Under the pieces are notes generated by a model. The model saw nothing but the letters and a program-made list of their open reading frames with translations, made no database searches and was not told where the DNA came from. The position numbers and the translations under genes are program-made. Below, piece by piece: positions 7,069 to 16,453 of a DNA stretch of 64,000 bases; position 1 is the first letter of the stretch; every line of letters begins with the position of its first letter. The stretch is from Salinirubellus litoreus (GTDB lineage Archaea > Halobacteriota > Halobacteria > Halobacteriales > Haloarculaceae), in assembly GCF_037335815.1 (NCBI RefSeq), contig NZ_CP147841.1, forward strand, positions 434,001 to 498,000. The letters run 5' to 3'.

Positions 7069-9273
7069 GTGTCGCGGCCCGCCGAGTCCGAGTCGGAACC
7101 CGAGTACCTGCGCTTCTTCCCCTACGAGGAGCCGTACGACCACCAGCACGAGGCCATGGGCCGCATCCACGACGCCCTCGGGGAGGGCCGGCACGTCCTC
7201 TTCGAGGGGGCCTGCGGGACGGGCAAGACGCTCGCCTCCCTGGTGCCGGCACTCGAGTACGCCCGCGAGCACGACAAGACGGTCGTGATCACGACGAACG
7301 TCCACCAGCAGATGCGCCAGTTCGTCCGTGACGCCCGCGCGATCACTCGACAGGAGCCGCTCCGGGCAGTGGTGTTCCGCGGGAAGGCCTCGATGTGTCA
7401 CATCGACGTCGGCTACGAGGAGTGCCAGGCGCTGCGGGATACGACCCGCGAACTCGTCGATCGGGAGGAAGACCTCCACTCGCTGGAGTCCCGCGAGCGC
7501 GAACTGCTCGACGACGCCCAGTCCGGAAGCGAGGAGGCGGCCGACGCCCGCGGGGCCGTGATGGACGAACTCGAGAACGTGCAGGCGGAGATCGAGACGC
7601 TCCAGGAGGAACGAAACGTCTGCGAACGCTTCTACGAGAACCTCACCGGTGACACCGACGCGTTCTACGACTGGCTGTTCGAGGACGTCCGCACGCCCGA
7701 CGACGTCTACGAGTGGGCCCACGAGCAGGGGTTCTGCGGCTACGAACTGCTGAAGGAGGGGATGGAGGGGGTCGATCTCGTGGTGGCGAACTACCACCAC
7801 CTGCTCGACCCGTTCGTCCGCGAGCAGTTCTTCCGCTGGCTCGGGCGCGAGCCCGAGGACGTCGTCGCGGTGTTCGACGAGGCCCACAACATCGAGGAGG
7901 CCGCCCGGGACCACGCCACGCGAACGTGCGCCGAGATCACGTTCGACGGCGCGCTCGACGAACTCGACGACGTGGAGGACCACCGGGTCGACGCCGCACG
8001 GAACGTCATCGAGGCGTTCAGGGACGCGCTCGTCGGAACCTACGAGGACGCGCTGACGCCCCACGAGCGCGAGTCGGTCGACGAGGACTGGACCGACCTC
8101 ACCGTCGAGAACCCCGACGGCCGCGACGACCTCACGGTGGCGTTCCTCGAACGCTACACCGGCCAGGGGTTCGACCGCGACCTCGAGATGGCGCTGGAGC
8201 TCGGGACGACGCTCGACAGGCGATACGAGCAGGCGTACAAGGACGGCGAGACGACCACGCGGAAGGAGTGTCGCGTGCTGGCGGCGGCGACGTTCGTCGA
8301 CGCGTGGCTCGAGGAGGGGAAGAAGCCGGGGCAGTACCCCGTCGTGAGCGTCCGCCGGGACGGCACCGGAGGTGTCCGGGGTCGTGCGGAGCTGTACACC
8401 TGCATCCCCCGCGAAGTGACCGCGCCGCTGTTCGCCGACCTTCACGCCGCGGTGCTGATGAGCGCCACCCTCCGCCCGTTCGACGTCCTCTCGGACGTTC
8501 TCGGGGTCGAGGATCCGGTCACGATGGCCTACGGGGCGCAGTTCCCCGAGGAACGCCGCCGCACCTACGCGGTCGACGTTCCGCCCCTCTACGCCCGCAA
8601 CCGCGACGACCCCGGCGTCCAGGGGAGCGTCACCGAGGTACTGGAGGACGCGATCGAGTTCACGCCGGGGAACACGCTCGCCTTCTTCCCCTCCTACGCC
8701 GAGGCCGAGCGCTACTACCACCGCGTCGAGACCGACGCGACGCCCTACCTCGACCGCCCGGGGGTCCGCGCCGAGGAGCTCCGCGAGGAGTTCGTCGCCG
8801 ACGATCACGGCGTGCTGTTCACCTCGCTGTGGGGGACCCTGACGGAGGGGGTCTCCTACGACGGCGACGACGCCCGGACGGTCGTCGTCGTCGGGGTACC
8901 GTACCCGCACCTCGACGACCGGATGGACGCCGTCCAGCGGGCCTACGCCGGGGCGTTCGGGGGGGACGGTACACCCGCGGAACGAGAGGACGCGGGCTGG
9001 CGCTACGCCGTGGAGATCCCCACGGTCCGGAAGACCCGGCAGGCGCTCGGCCGCGTCGTCCGCTCGCCGGAGGATTTCGGCGCACGCGTGCTCGTCGACG
9101 AGCGCTACACGCTCTCCGGTCGATCGGAGCTCGGCGAGTACAGCGTCAACGGCACGTTCCCCGACGAGGAGCGCGCCGAGATGATCGACATCGGCCCCGG
9201 GAAGCTGAAGTACGCGATGCTGAACTTCTACGCGGACGTGGACGCGTGGGACGGCGATCCCCCGGTGCCGTGA
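7069..9273 (+). CDS. XPD/Rad3-like ATP-dependent DNA helicase with Fe-S cluster
   Basis: 734 residues, superfamily 2, probably a 5'-3' DNA helicase in repair. Walker A is GACGTGKT (47-54), the Walker B/DEAH box FDEAHNIEE (DEAH 270-273), motif III MSATLRPF and motif VI QALGRVVRSPEDFG. Four cysteines at 110, 119, 185 and 223 are placed as in the 4Fe-4S domain of XPD, with a helical acidic insert between the second and third (about 125-180). The C-terminus is close to the last helicase motif, with no TFIIH-specific extension. GTG start with a TATA box ~27 nt upstream. A long open frame on the opposite strand here is a codon-bias shadow. Confidence 0.93.
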   Translation: MSRPAESESEPEYLRFFPYEEPYDHQHEAMGRIHDALGEGRHVLFEGACGTGKTLASLVPALEYAREHDKTVVITTNVHQQMRQFVRDARAITRQEPLRAVVFRGKASMCHIDVGYEECQALRDTTRELVDREEDLHSLESRERELLDDAQSGSEEAADARGAVMDELENVQAEIETLQEERNVCERFYENLTGDTDAFYDWLFEDVRTPDDVYEWAHEQGFCGYELLKEGMEGVDLVVANYHHLLDPFVREQFFRWLGREPEDVVAVFDEAHNIEEAARDHATRTCAEITFDGALDELDDVEDHRVDAARNVIEAFRDALVGTYEDALTPHERESVDEDWTDLTVENPDGRDDLTVAFLERYTGQGFDRDLEMALELGTTLDRRYEQAYKDGETTTRKECRVLAAATFVDAWLEEGKKPGQYPVVSVRRDGTGGVRGRAELYTCIPREVTAPLFADLHAAVLMSATLRPFDVLSDVLGVEDPVTMAYGAQFPEERRRTYAVDVPPLYARNRDDPGVQGSVTEVLEDAIEFTPGNTLAFFPSYAEAERYYHRVETDATPYLDRPGVRAEELREEFVADDHGVLFTSLWGTLTEGVSYDGDDARTVVVVGVPYPHLDDRMDAVQRAYAGAFGGDGTPAEREDAGWRYAVEIPTVRKTRQALGRVVRSPEDFGARVLVDERYTLSGRSELGEYSVNGTFPDEERAEMIDIGPGKLKYAMLNFYADVDAWDGDPPVP

Positions 9274-9370
9274 GCGACCGTCGGATCGAAACTGGCGACC
9301 GACGAGGTCGAGGGGATGCTTGCGAATTCCGGCAACAGAGGTGTGTGCCAGGAGTCCCCGGACGGCGGGT

Positions 9371-9604
9371 ATGGAGTTCACCGAGAACGACGAGGGGAAA
9401 CCGGTCCTCGACTCCGACGGACACGAGCTAGGTGTCGTCGACGAGGTCCGACACGGCACCGCGTACGTCACGCCGATGGCGGACCTCGCATCGCCGGTCC
9501 GCGCCGAACTGGGCTGGGGCGGCGACGACCGTGACACGTACCGACTCGACGAGGCGCGGATCGAGACGGTGCGTTCGGGCGAGATCGAGCTCCGCGAACC
9601 ATGA
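9371..9604 (+). CDS. PRC-barrel-like small protein
   Basis: 77 residues, MEFTENDEGKPVLDSDGHEL onward. The pattern of a short beta strand, 'DSDGHELGVVDEV', 'GTAYVTP', then 'DTYRLDEARIETV' matches the PRC-barrel proteins common in haloarchaea, which are linked to RNA or photosynthetic-reaction-centre-type barrels but lack a defined role here. The stop overlaps the next start as ATGA, so the two are co-transcribed and probably translationally coupled. Confidence 0.75.
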   Translation: MEFTENDEGKPVLDSDGHELGVVDEVRHGTAYVTPMADLASPVRAELGWGGDDRDTYRLDEARIETVRSGEIELREP

Positions 9605-9876
9605 GTGCCATCATCGACGCCGACGACGACGTCGTCAGGGCCGCCTACGGGGTGCTCACGGGCGACAGTCCACAGGGGACGAACGGCGTGCGTCGGATCA
9701 CGAACGAGGACGGAACCGACTCCGTCTACCGAATCGACCCCGACGCCGTCCCCGACGACGTCGATGCGGCGGAGGTGGCGGAGAGCGGCGAGTTCCCGGA
9801 CAGCGAGGCCGTCCTCTGGCGGGCGGACCGCGACCTCGTCGAACGCGAGGCCGAACGGCGCGACCTCCTGGAGTGA
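9601..9876 (+). CDS. conserved-looking haloarchaeal protein, unknown function
   Basis: 91 residues, MSAIIDADDDVVRAAYGVLT, very acidic and without cysteine pairs or membrane segments. It starts within the ATGA overlap with the PRC-barrel gene. The C-terminal half is helical and charged (DRDLVEREAERRDLLE). I do not recognise a named domain; the tight coupling suggests a function shared with its upstream partner. Confidence 0.7.
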   Translation: MSAIIDADDDVVRAAYGVLTGDSPQGTNGVRRITNEDGTDSVYRIDPDAVPDDVDAAEVAESGEFPDSEAVLWRADRDLVEREAERRDLLE

Positions 9877-10020
9877 TCAGGGGACGCGGGCGACCGGCGT
9901 CGGCAACGAGAGCGGACGGCAGACGCCGATAGCGTGATCGAGTGCGTGGGTGGCTGACACGGGCTGTCAGGCCGCGCCGGGAAGGGAAGCGTTAATCCCG
10001 CCCCCCCGCTGGACCCGGAC

Positions 10021-11643
10021 ATGAAGGTGCTCGTCACGGACCCCATCGCGGAAGCCGGTATCGAGCGGCTCCGCGAGGCCGGCCACGAGGTCGAGACGGC
10101 CTACGACCTCGAGGGTGATGCGCTCCTCGACGCCGTCTCGGACGCGAACGCGCTCGTCGTCCGCTCCGGAACCGAGGTGACCGAGGCGGTGTTCGAGGCC
10201 GCCCCCGACCTCGTCATCGTCGGGCGAGCGGGCATCGGCGTCGACAACATCGATATCGACGCGGCGACCGAGCACGGCGTCATCGTCGCGAACGCGCCGG
10301 AGGGGAACGTCCGGGCCGCCGCGGAACACACCGTGGCGATGACGTTCGCCATCGCCCGCTCGATCCCGCAGGCCCACGCCCGGCTGAAGGCCGGCGAGTG
10401 GGCCAAAGGCGACTACCTGGGGACCGAGGTGAACAAGAAGACGCTGGGTATCGTCGGGCTCGGCCGCGTCGGCCAGGAGGTCGCGAAGCGGCTCAACGCA
10501 CTCGGGATGAATCTGGTCGCCTACGACCCGTACATCGGCAAGGAGCGGGCCGAGAAGCTCGGGGCCGAACTCGCTCCCCTCGAGGAGGTGCTCGACCGGG
10601 CGGACTTCATAACGGTCCACACGCCGCTCACGCCCGAGACGGAGGGACTGATCGGGGAAGAAGAGCTCGCCCGGATCGAGGGTGGCTACGTCATCAACTG
10701 CGCCCGCGGCGGCGTCGTCGACGAGGCGGCGCTCGCCCGGGCCGTCGAGGACGGGGTCATCGCGGGGGCGGCGCTCGACGTCTTCGCCGAGGAACCCCTC
10801 CCGAGGGACTCGCCGCTGCTCGACGTCGAGGACGTCGTCGTCACGCCACACCTCGGGGCCTCGACGGAGGCCGCCCAGGAGAACGTCGCTACGAGCATCG
10901 CCGATCAGGTGCTCGCCGCGTTCGCCGAGGAGCCGGTGATGAACGCGCTCAACGCCCCCTCGATGGACGCGAACGCGTTCCCGCGGGTCAGGCCGTACAT
11001 CGAGCTGGCCGAGACCGCGGGACGGGTCGCCGTCCAGCTGTTCGACGACCAGATCAGCGAGGTCGAGGTGGTCTACGCGGGCGACATCGCCGAGGAGGAG
11101 ATCGATCTCGTCACCGCCTCGGCGCTCAAGGGGGTGTTCCGGCCGCTGGAGTGGCAGGTCAACGCCGTCAACGCCCCGCGGATCGCCGAGGACCGCGGCA
11201 TCGACGTGAGCGAGACGAAACGCAGCCAGTCCGAGGACTTCCAGTCGCTCGTCACCGTGACGGTCCGGAACACCGACTCGGAGGTCTCCGTGTGTGGGAC
11301 GCTGTTCGCCGGCGAGGACCCCCGCATCGTCCGCATCGACGGCTACCGCGTCGACGCCATCCCGGGCGGGCGGATGGTCGTCACCCGGAACACGGACGAG
11401 CCGGGCGTCATCGGCCTCATCGGCTCGGTCATGGGCGAGTACGGCATCAACATCGCGGGAATGTACAACGCCCGCGAGACCATCGGCGGGGAGGCGCTCA
11501 CCGTCTACAACGTCGACGACCCGGTCCCCGACGAGGCCCGCGAGCGGCTGGAGGAGGACCCGCGGATCATCGAGACGCGCTACATCACCCTCTCGAACGA
11601 CGAGGACGACATCGACCCGGTCCGAGCGTCGATCACCGAGTAG
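10021..11643 (+). CDS. serA: D-3-phosphoglycerate dehydrogenase
   Basis: 540 residues. It oxidises 3-phosphoglycerate with NAD, the first step of serine synthesis. Domains in order: substrate/nucleotide-binding dehydrogenase domain (1-~305) with the Rossmann motif GIVGLGRVGQEVAKRL, catalytic-loop signatures NCARGGVVDEAAL and TPHLGASTEAAQENV; an intervening domain (~315-455); and a C-terminal ACT domain (~460-540) beginning VVTRNTDEPGVIGLIGSVMG, a likely serine-binding feedback site. This long form is the normal archaeal type. TTAATC 24-29 nt before the ATG marks a leaderless promoter. Stop codon TAG. Confidence 0.96.
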   Translation: MKVLVTDPIAEAGIERLREAGHEVETAYDLEGDALLDAVSDANALVVRSGTEVTEAVFEAAPDLVIVGRAGIGVDNIDIDAATEHGVIVANAPEGNVRAAAEHTVAMTFAIARSIPQAHARLKAGEWAKGDYLGTEVNKKTLGIVGLGRVGQEVAKRLNALGMNLVAYDPYIGKERAEKLGAELAPLEEVLDRADFITVHTPLTPETEGLIGEEELARIEGGYVINCARGGVVDEAALARAVEDGVIAGAALDVFAEEPLPRDSPLLDVEDVVVTPHLGASTEAAQENVATSIADQVLAAFAEEPVMNALNAPSMDANAFPRVRPYIELAETAGRVAVQLFDDQISEVEVVYAGDIAEEEIDLVTASALKGVFRPLEWQVNAVNAPRIAEDRGIDVSETKRSQSEDFQSLVTVTVRNTDSEVSVCGTLFAGEDPRIVRIDGYRVDAIPGGRMVVTRNTDEPGVIGLIGSVMGEYGINIAGMYNARETIGGEALTVYNVDDPVPDEARERLEEDPRIIETRYITLSNDEDDIDPVRASITE

Positions 11644-11701
11644 CGACCGGGATCCCGGTGCTCGCGCCGGCGGCCCCGGCCCGGAGACCAGTCACCACGG
11701 A

Positions 11702-12091
11702 TCAGCCGAACAGTCCGCGAAGCCTGCCGAGTAGTCCACGGGATTCCAGCGATTCGACCCGCGATTCGAGCGTCTCGACGCGCTCGCGGTGTTCCCGGAG
11801 TTCGCGGTCGAGGAACGTCGCCCACTCGCGGGCGTCGTCACGCTCGCGGCGAGCCGTGTCGAGTTCGTCGGTCAGCTCCTCGACACGCGCCTTCCGAGCC
11901 TCCGAGACGGCCCTCGTCCGACGGAGTTCGCCCTCCAGTTCGGCGATCCGCTCGCGGAGGCGGCCGACCTCCTCCGAGGCGGCCACGTCGCCGGATCCCT
12001 CGCGTTCGTCCACCTCCTCCCGGGGCGGCCGCAGCCCCGTCGTCCGGACGAGCCGTGGCTCGGACCCGGACGAGACGTCACTCGATGACAT
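11702..12091 (-). CDS. coiled-coil protein, unknown function
   Basis: 129 residues beginning MSSSDVSSGSEPRLVRTTGL. Residues ~35-115 are a continuous heptad-rich coiled coil (EEVGRLRERIAELEGELRRT onward), ending in a short amphipathic tail RGLLGRLRGLFG that could touch a membrane or a partner. An ACTATTG box ~27 nt upstream supports this ATG over one nine codons earlier. The similar hydrophobic/basic tail LLGRLRRLL at the end of the upstream threonine synthase is noted but probably coincidental. Confidence 0.75.
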   Translation of the reverse strand: MSSSDVSSGSEPRLVRTTGLRPPREEVDEREGSGDVAASEEVGRLRERIAELEGELRRTRAVSEARKARVEELTDELDTARRERDDAREWATFLDRELREHRERVETLESRVESLESRGLLGRLRGLFG

Positions 12092-12189
12092 ACACGGACA
12101 CAGGAGGGAACGGCACAATAGTCTACGTCAGACCTCCGTCGGCGGTGCGTCGGTCGCCGGTCGTGACAGTTGCCCCGGGCCTGCCGACC

Positions 12190-13494
12190 TCACAGCAGTC
12201 GGCGGAGCCGTCCGAGCAGGCCGCCGCCGACGCTCTTTCCGGCGAGATGCGCGAGGATGGCGTCCGTGTCGTTCGGGACGGGCTCCGGTTCCGATCCGGC
12301 CTCGGCGGCCGCTTCGGGGTCCTTCAGGAGGTGTCCCGTCGTCAGGCAGACGACGTCCTCGCCGTCGTCGACGACGCCGCGGTCGCGGAGTTCGCGGAGG
12401 CCAGCGACGCTCGCTGCGGAGGCCGGCTCGACGCCGACGCCCTCCTCGGCGAGGTCGCGCTGGGCGCGGGTGATGGCCTCGTCGCTCACCGCGACGGCCG
12501 TCCCGCCAGTCTCGCGGATACCCGGCAGGGCCTTCGGGGCGTTGACCGGGTTGCCGATGCGGATGGCGGTCGCGCGGGTCTCGACCTCCTCCCACCGGCG
12601 GGTGTCGTCGAGGTCCTCCTCGATGGCCTCGACCATCGGGGCCGCGCCCTCGGCCTGCACCCCCGTAAGTTTCGGGACGTCGCCCGGCGCGAGGTCACCC
12701 CCGCGGACGAGTTCCCGGAAACACTTGTAGAGCGCCGCCGTGTTGCCCGCGTTACCCACCGGGAGGACGACCCGGTCGGGGAACCGGCCCTCGTCCGCGT
12801 AGAACCCCTCGAGTATCTCGAAGCCGATGGTCTTCTGGCCCTCCAGCCGGAAGGGGTTGAGCGAGTTCAGCAGGTACGCCTCCCCGCGGTCGGCGAGGTC
12901 CTGCACGCGGTCGAGGCAGGCGTCGAAGTTACCGTCGACCTCGAGGATGCGCGCGCCGTGGAGCGCCGCCTGGGCGACCTTCCCGGCCGCGACCTTCCCG
13001 GCGGGGAGGAGCACCAGGGTTTCGAGGTCGGCACGACCGCCGTACGCGGCGAGCGCCGCCGAGGTGTTCCCCGTCGAAGCGCAGGCGAGCCGATCGACCC
13101 CCAGCTCCTGTGCGACGCGCACCCCGACGGTCATCCCGCGGTCCTTGAAGCTCCCCGTCGGGTTCATCCCCTCGTGTTTGATCCGGAGGTTCCGGACGCC
13201 GACGTCGGCCTCCAGACGGGGGACGCGGTGGAGGGGCGTGTCGCCCTCGGGGAGGCTGACCCCCTCGTCGAAGGGGAGGGCGGCGGCGTAGCGCCAGACG
13301 CCCCGGCCCGAGAAGTCGTCGAACGTCGGGTAGGAGTCGTACCGGACCTCCAGCAGCGAGTCGCAGTCCGGGCAGGTGTAGACGGGCCCCTCGTAGGGGG
13401 CGTGGACCGCGCCGCACTCGATACAGGCCAGCCAGACGCCGTCCTCGGCGCACTCCGGGGCCGAGTTCGCCGTTGGGAGTTCGAGGTCTGCCAT
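12190..13494 (-). CDS. thrC: threonine synthase
   Basis: 434 residues, a fold-type II PLP enzyme that converts O-phosphohomoserine to threonine. An N-terminal zinc-ribbon-like module (C24, C27, C41, C44) precedes the catalytic domain. The PLP lysine is K117 in NPTGSFKDRG; CASTGNTSAALAAYGGR is the phosphate-binding/asparagine loop. The C-terminus ends with a short basic amphipathic tail (GGLLGRLRRLL), which is unusual to my knowledge of the family. A GGTTTTTGCC box sits ~27 nt before the chosen ATG (MADLELPT), excluding the longer GTG start. Confidence 0.93.
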   Translation of the reverse strand: MADLELPTANSAPECAEDGVWLACIECGAVHAPYEGPVYTCPDCDSLLEVRYDSYPTFDDFSGRGVWRYAAALPFDEGVSLPEGDTPLHRVPRLEADVGVRNLRIKHEGMNPTGSFKDRGMTVGVRVAQELGVDRLACASTGNTSAALAAYGGRADLETLVLLPAGKVAAGKVAQAALHGARILEVDGNFDACLDRVQDLADRGEAYLLNSLNPFRLEGQKTIGFEILEGFYADEGRFPDRVVLPVGNAGNTAALYKCFRELVRGGDLAPGDVPKLTGVQAEGAAPMVEAIEEDLDDTRRWEEVETRATAIRIGNPVNAPKALPGIRETGGTAVAVSDEAITRAQRDLAEEGVGVEPASAASVAGLRELRDRGVVDDGEDVVCLTTGHLLKDPEAAAEAGSEPEPVPNDTDAILAHLAGKSVGGGLLGRLRRLL

Positions 13495-13677
13495 TGACGG
13501 CGCGACGGGGAGCGCGGGCAAAAACCGGTCGGTTGTCCCGCCGGACACGGACCCCGAGGAGGACCTCGAACGGTCCCCCTCCCGTCGGGTCCGCGCTTGC
13601 GGGGACGATACCGGGCGAGTGGCACCTCCAAGTCCGGGTGACTTCTGCGAGCGGCCGGTCCCGTATCCGGCGACCCG

Positions 13678-13914
13678 CTACCTCGAACAGTAGCCGTGCT
13701 TCCGGATACACTCGCGCATCTCCTCCTCGGTGGCGTGCTTGTGGAGCGTCGTCGGCGTGTCGCAGTAGAAGTGCTCGCCGTCCCACCGGAGCGTCACGTC
13801 GTGGTCGCTGCCGAGGAACTCGGTTCGGACGACGATGCGGTTTCCCTCCCGGAGGCGCTCCACGAGCTCGTCCGTGGCGCAGTCGCCGGCGTCGATGACG
13901 GTCGGAGACACCAT
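13678..13914 (-). CDS. small CxxxxxxC-containing haloarchaeal protein
   Basis: 78 residues, MVSPTVIDAGDCATDELVER to the end IRKHGYCSR. Cysteines at ~12, 52, 68 and 77 and histidines nearby could form a metal site, but spacing is irregular. The fold looks mixed alpha/beta. The nearest strong TATA box is ~55-65 nt upstream, implying a short untranslated leader, unlike most genes here. Function unknown. Confidence 0.7.
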   Translation of the reverse strand: MVSPTVIDAGDCATDELVERLREGNRIVVRTEFLGSDHDVTLRWDGEHFYCDTPTTLHKHATEEEMRECIRKHGYCSR

Positions 13915-13966
13915 GTCAAGTGCTATCGTGGAGGTGCCACATGAGCGTTCGCCTCGACAACAGGTG

Positions 13967-13980
13967 AGCTTTATACGTCC
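13967..13980 (-). promoter_or_regulatory. strong TATA-like box upstream of the 78-residue gene
   Basis: Minus strand reads AGCTTTATAC in reverse as GTATAAAGCT within GGACGTATAAAGCT. It is ~53-66 nt upstream of the ATG at 13914, so the mRNA would have a leader of ~25-35 nt. The rest of the 297-bp gap up to the TrmB-like gene holds no supported gene. Confidence 0.5.
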
Positions 13981-14211
13981 CCGGCACGGCGAACTCCGTC
14001 GAGGAGCGCCCGAGACCGGCACACGGTCGGCGGCGGCTGGTCGGGCTCGGGTTCCGAACCCCGCCAGGTACGGCGTCGCTATCCGCCCGGCCGCTCGCTC
14101 ACCGAAGGACTGACGCGGGCGGTCGCGTGGGGGACGTCACCGGGGACGACGTGAGAGACGGGTCGACCCCGAGGCGGTGTCGGAGCGTCACGCCCGGGGC
14201 TCGATCGGTGT

Positions 14212-14598
14212 CTAGAGCGAACCCGTACCGAAGTCGTCGATGCGCTCGTGGACGTAGGCGCACCACTCGTCGAGCGTCGCGTGCATCAGTTCGCGGGCCT
14301 CCTCGACCGGCGTGGCGGTGTACTGGTAGACGTGGCCCCCCGAGTCGAGTAGCCGACGCTGGCGGGACGCGAGGCCCTTCTCCCGGAGCGTCGCCAGCGA
14401 ACGGTTCACGTTCGAACGGTCGCGATCGACGACGTCGGCGAGCTCCGCCACCGTGCTACTGGGCGCATCGAGTAACGCGAGGTAGGTCCGGGCCTCGTGG
14501 CGCTGGATGCCGAAGACGCACACCATCACCTCCTCGAACCCCGGCTCGTCGCCGAGCATGAGGTCGCGGAAACGCCCCGGGTCCGGGTCCGTGTTCAT
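14212..14598 (-). CDS. TrmB-like winged-helix transcription regulator
   Basis: 128 residues. A winged-helix domain spans ~22-85: EEVMVCVFGIQRHEARTYLA, then TVAELADVVDRDRSNVNRSL as the recognition helix region and REKGLASRQRRLL leading to the wing. This is the TrmB/MarR-like pattern seen in many short haloarchaeal regulators, without the sugar-binding domain of long TrmB proteins. The ATG follows a GGTATTTTGCC box by ~27-35 nt. It is divergent from a small membrane protein, with a candidate operator between them, so it may control both. Confidence 0.85.
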   Translation of the reverse strand: MNTDPDPGRFRDLMLGDEPGFEEVMVCVFGIQRHEARTYLALLDAPSSTVAELADVVDRDRSNVNRSLATLREKGLASRQRRLLDSGGHVYQYTATPVEEARELMHATLDEWCAYVHERIDDFGTGSL

Positions 14599-14650
14599 GC
14601 ACTCGCGTTCGGAGCCGAGCGGCAAAATACCGATGGTGCCGCCCGCCCGC

Positions 14651-14676
14651 GTCACATGACCGTGCATTCGTGTGAC
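14651..14676. promoter_or_regulatory. imperfect palindrome, candidate operator of the TrmB-like regulator
   Basis: GTCACATGA and TCGTGTGAC are 9-bp arms, matching at 8 of 9 positions, separated by 8 bp. The site lies in the 141-bp divergent intergenic region, ~53 bp from the regulator start and ~64 bp from the membrane-protein start. Dyad symmetry and position fit a dimeric winged-helix protein; no binding data exist here. Confidence 0.45.
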
Positions 14677-14739
14677 ATGGGCGCACAGGCGCACGAACGG
14701 GCCAGCGATATCCCACCGGGAACCCATCTCGAAGACGTC

Positions 14740-15228
14740 ATGTCGACCGATACCGAGACACAGAGGGCGAGGGCGGTAACGGAGGGAACCGGCAGCTGGC
14801 GGGGTGCCGTCGTGGCCGGGATCGCCGGGGGCGCCGCCATGGGCGTCCTGATGAGCCTGATGAACTCGACCGTGCTCGCGGTGGCCATCCCGGGACTGTA
14901 CGGCCTCGCGCCGCCGGCGAACGGGATCGCCGGCTGGTTCGTCCACCTCTCGCACGGTGCCGTACTCGGGGTCGTCTTCGCCGGACTCCTCTCGGTCCCG
15001 GCGCTCCGTGAGGTGACCGGCTCGGCGCTCCGGACCACGATCGCGGGTCTCGTCTACGGCGTCGTCATCTGGATCGTCCTCGCCGCGCTCGTGATGCCGG
15101 TGTGGCTCGGGGCCGTCGGCTTCCCGTCGCCGCCCCCGTTCCCGAACTTCGCCGTCCCGAGCCTCCTCTGGCACCTCGTCTACGGCGCGGTGCTCGGTGC
15201 CGTCTTCCCCGCCGTCGAGGGGCTGTAG
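14740..15228 (+). CDS. four-TM membrane protein, unknown function
   Basis: 162 residues. After a soluble N-terminus (~22 residues) there are four hydrophobic segments at about 24-48, 62-88, 94-118 and 138-160. It is Gly/Ala-rich with conserved-looking HLSHGAVLGVVFAGL and HLVYGAVLGAVFP repeats, which suggests an internal duplication of a two-helix unit. Similar haloarchaeal proteins have been labelled 'histidine kinase' in databases without kinase motifs; none are present here. Divergent from the TrmB-like regulator. Confidence 0.7.
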   Translation: MSTDTETQRARAVTEGTGSWRGAVVAGIAGGAAMGVLMSLMNSTVLAVAIPGLYGLAPPANGIAGWFVHLSHGAVLGVVFAGLLSVPALREVTGSALRTTIAGLVYGVVIWIVLAALVMPVWLGAVGFPSPPPFPNFAVPSLLWHLVYGAVLGAVFPAVEGL

Positions 15229-15286
15229 CGGGTACCGGGAACCGGAGCACCGAACACCCTTGTACCGGGACCCCTTCGGGGGTCCC

Positions 15287-16293
15287 ATGCCGACGGAGAC
15301 CCGCCAGTGGCACCTGGCGGCACGGCCGACCGGCGAACCGACGCGGGACGACTTCGAGCTGCGGGAGACGACCCTCGACGAGCCCGGGCATGACGAGGTG
15401 CTCGTCCGTACGCTCTACCTCTCGGTCGACCCGTACATGCGCGGCCGGATGCGGGACGCCGAGTCCTACGCCGAGCCCTGGGAGGTCGGCGACCCGATGC
15501 GGGCGGGCGCGGTCGCGGAGGTCCTCGACTCGAACCACGAGGGGGTCGAGCCGGGCGACGTCGTCAACGGCGAACTCCCGTGGGCCGAACACGCGGTCGT
15601 CGACGGCGAGGAGCTCCGGACCGTCGACGACTCGCTCGCGCCCGTCTCGACCGCGCTCGGCGTCCTCGGGATGCCCGGCGCGACCGCGTACTTCGGGCTG
15701 ACCGACGTCGGCGAGCCCGTCGCCGGTGACACCGTGGTCGTCAGTGGTGCCGCGGGGCCGTCGGTTCCGTGGTCGGGCAGGTCGCCCGCATCGGCGGCTG
15801 TGAGGTCGTCGGAATCGCCGGCAGCGACGAGAAGTGCGACTGGCTGGTGGAGGAGTTAGGCTTCGACGCCGCCGTCAACTACGACACCGAGGACGTCCGC
15901 ACGCGCCTCCGCGAGGAGACCGACGGCGTCGACGTCTACTTCGACAACGTGGGCGGCCCGATCACCGACGCCGTCTGGCCGCTGCTCTCCGTCGGCTGTC
16001 GGGTCGTCGTCTGCGGACAGATCTCGCTCTACAACGCCACCGAGACGCCCACCGGCCCCCGAAAGCTCGGCCAGCTCATCCGGACCCGCGGGAAGGTCGA
16101 GGGCGTGCTCGTCCGTGATTACCCCGACTGGTCAGAGGCGTTCGAGCGCATCGCCGGCTGGATCCGCGAGGACGAACTGCGCTACCGGGAGACGGTGACC
16201 GAGGGGTTCGGGAACGCCCCCGACGCGTTCCTCGGGCTGTTCGAAGGGGAGAACATCGGCAAACAGGTCGTGCAGGTCGCGGAACGGGAGTGA
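15287..16293 (+). pseudogene. NADP-dependent oxidoreductase (MDR/LTD family), one-base frameshift
   Basis: The first part (from MPTETRQWHL) reads to ...DTVVVSGAAG in one frame; the second part (VVGQVARIGGCEVVGIAGSD... to QVVQVAERE) continues in another. Restoring one G in the GGGG run at 15754-15757 joins them as SGAAGAVGSVVGQVA, exactly the expected NADP-binding glycine motif, giving a 335-residue protein of normal length for zinc-independent medium-chain reductases (curcumin/leukotriene B4 reductase-like). Other hallmarks are LYLSVDPYMRGRM and YFDNVGG. Either a true disruption or a homopolymer sequencing error. The second half alone, from the GTG at 15769, would lack the substrate domain. 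Confidence 0.85.
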
Positions 16294-16453
16294 ACTGGAC
16301 GTAGGTCGCTCGCCGGGCCCCGTATCCGGCACGCTGGCGTGCCTGCCGGTCCCGAGAATCGCGATCATCCCCGGATAGTCGCCGGGGCCTACCCGTGTTC
16401 CGAGGCTGTCTTCCCGATCTCGGCTCCCGTGACGGACTGTTCGGGGACTCCCG

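Noticed and set aside
7042..9537. 831-codon open frame antisense to the XPD-like helicase
   Set aside because: The helicase has all its motifs in order. The antisense frame is a by-product of GC-rich third positions and shows no domain or start context.
12163..12174. GTGACAGTTGCC, repeated at 47136-47147
   Set aside because: A 12-base match in two intergenic spots with different flanks. No symmetry or shared context, so probably chance.
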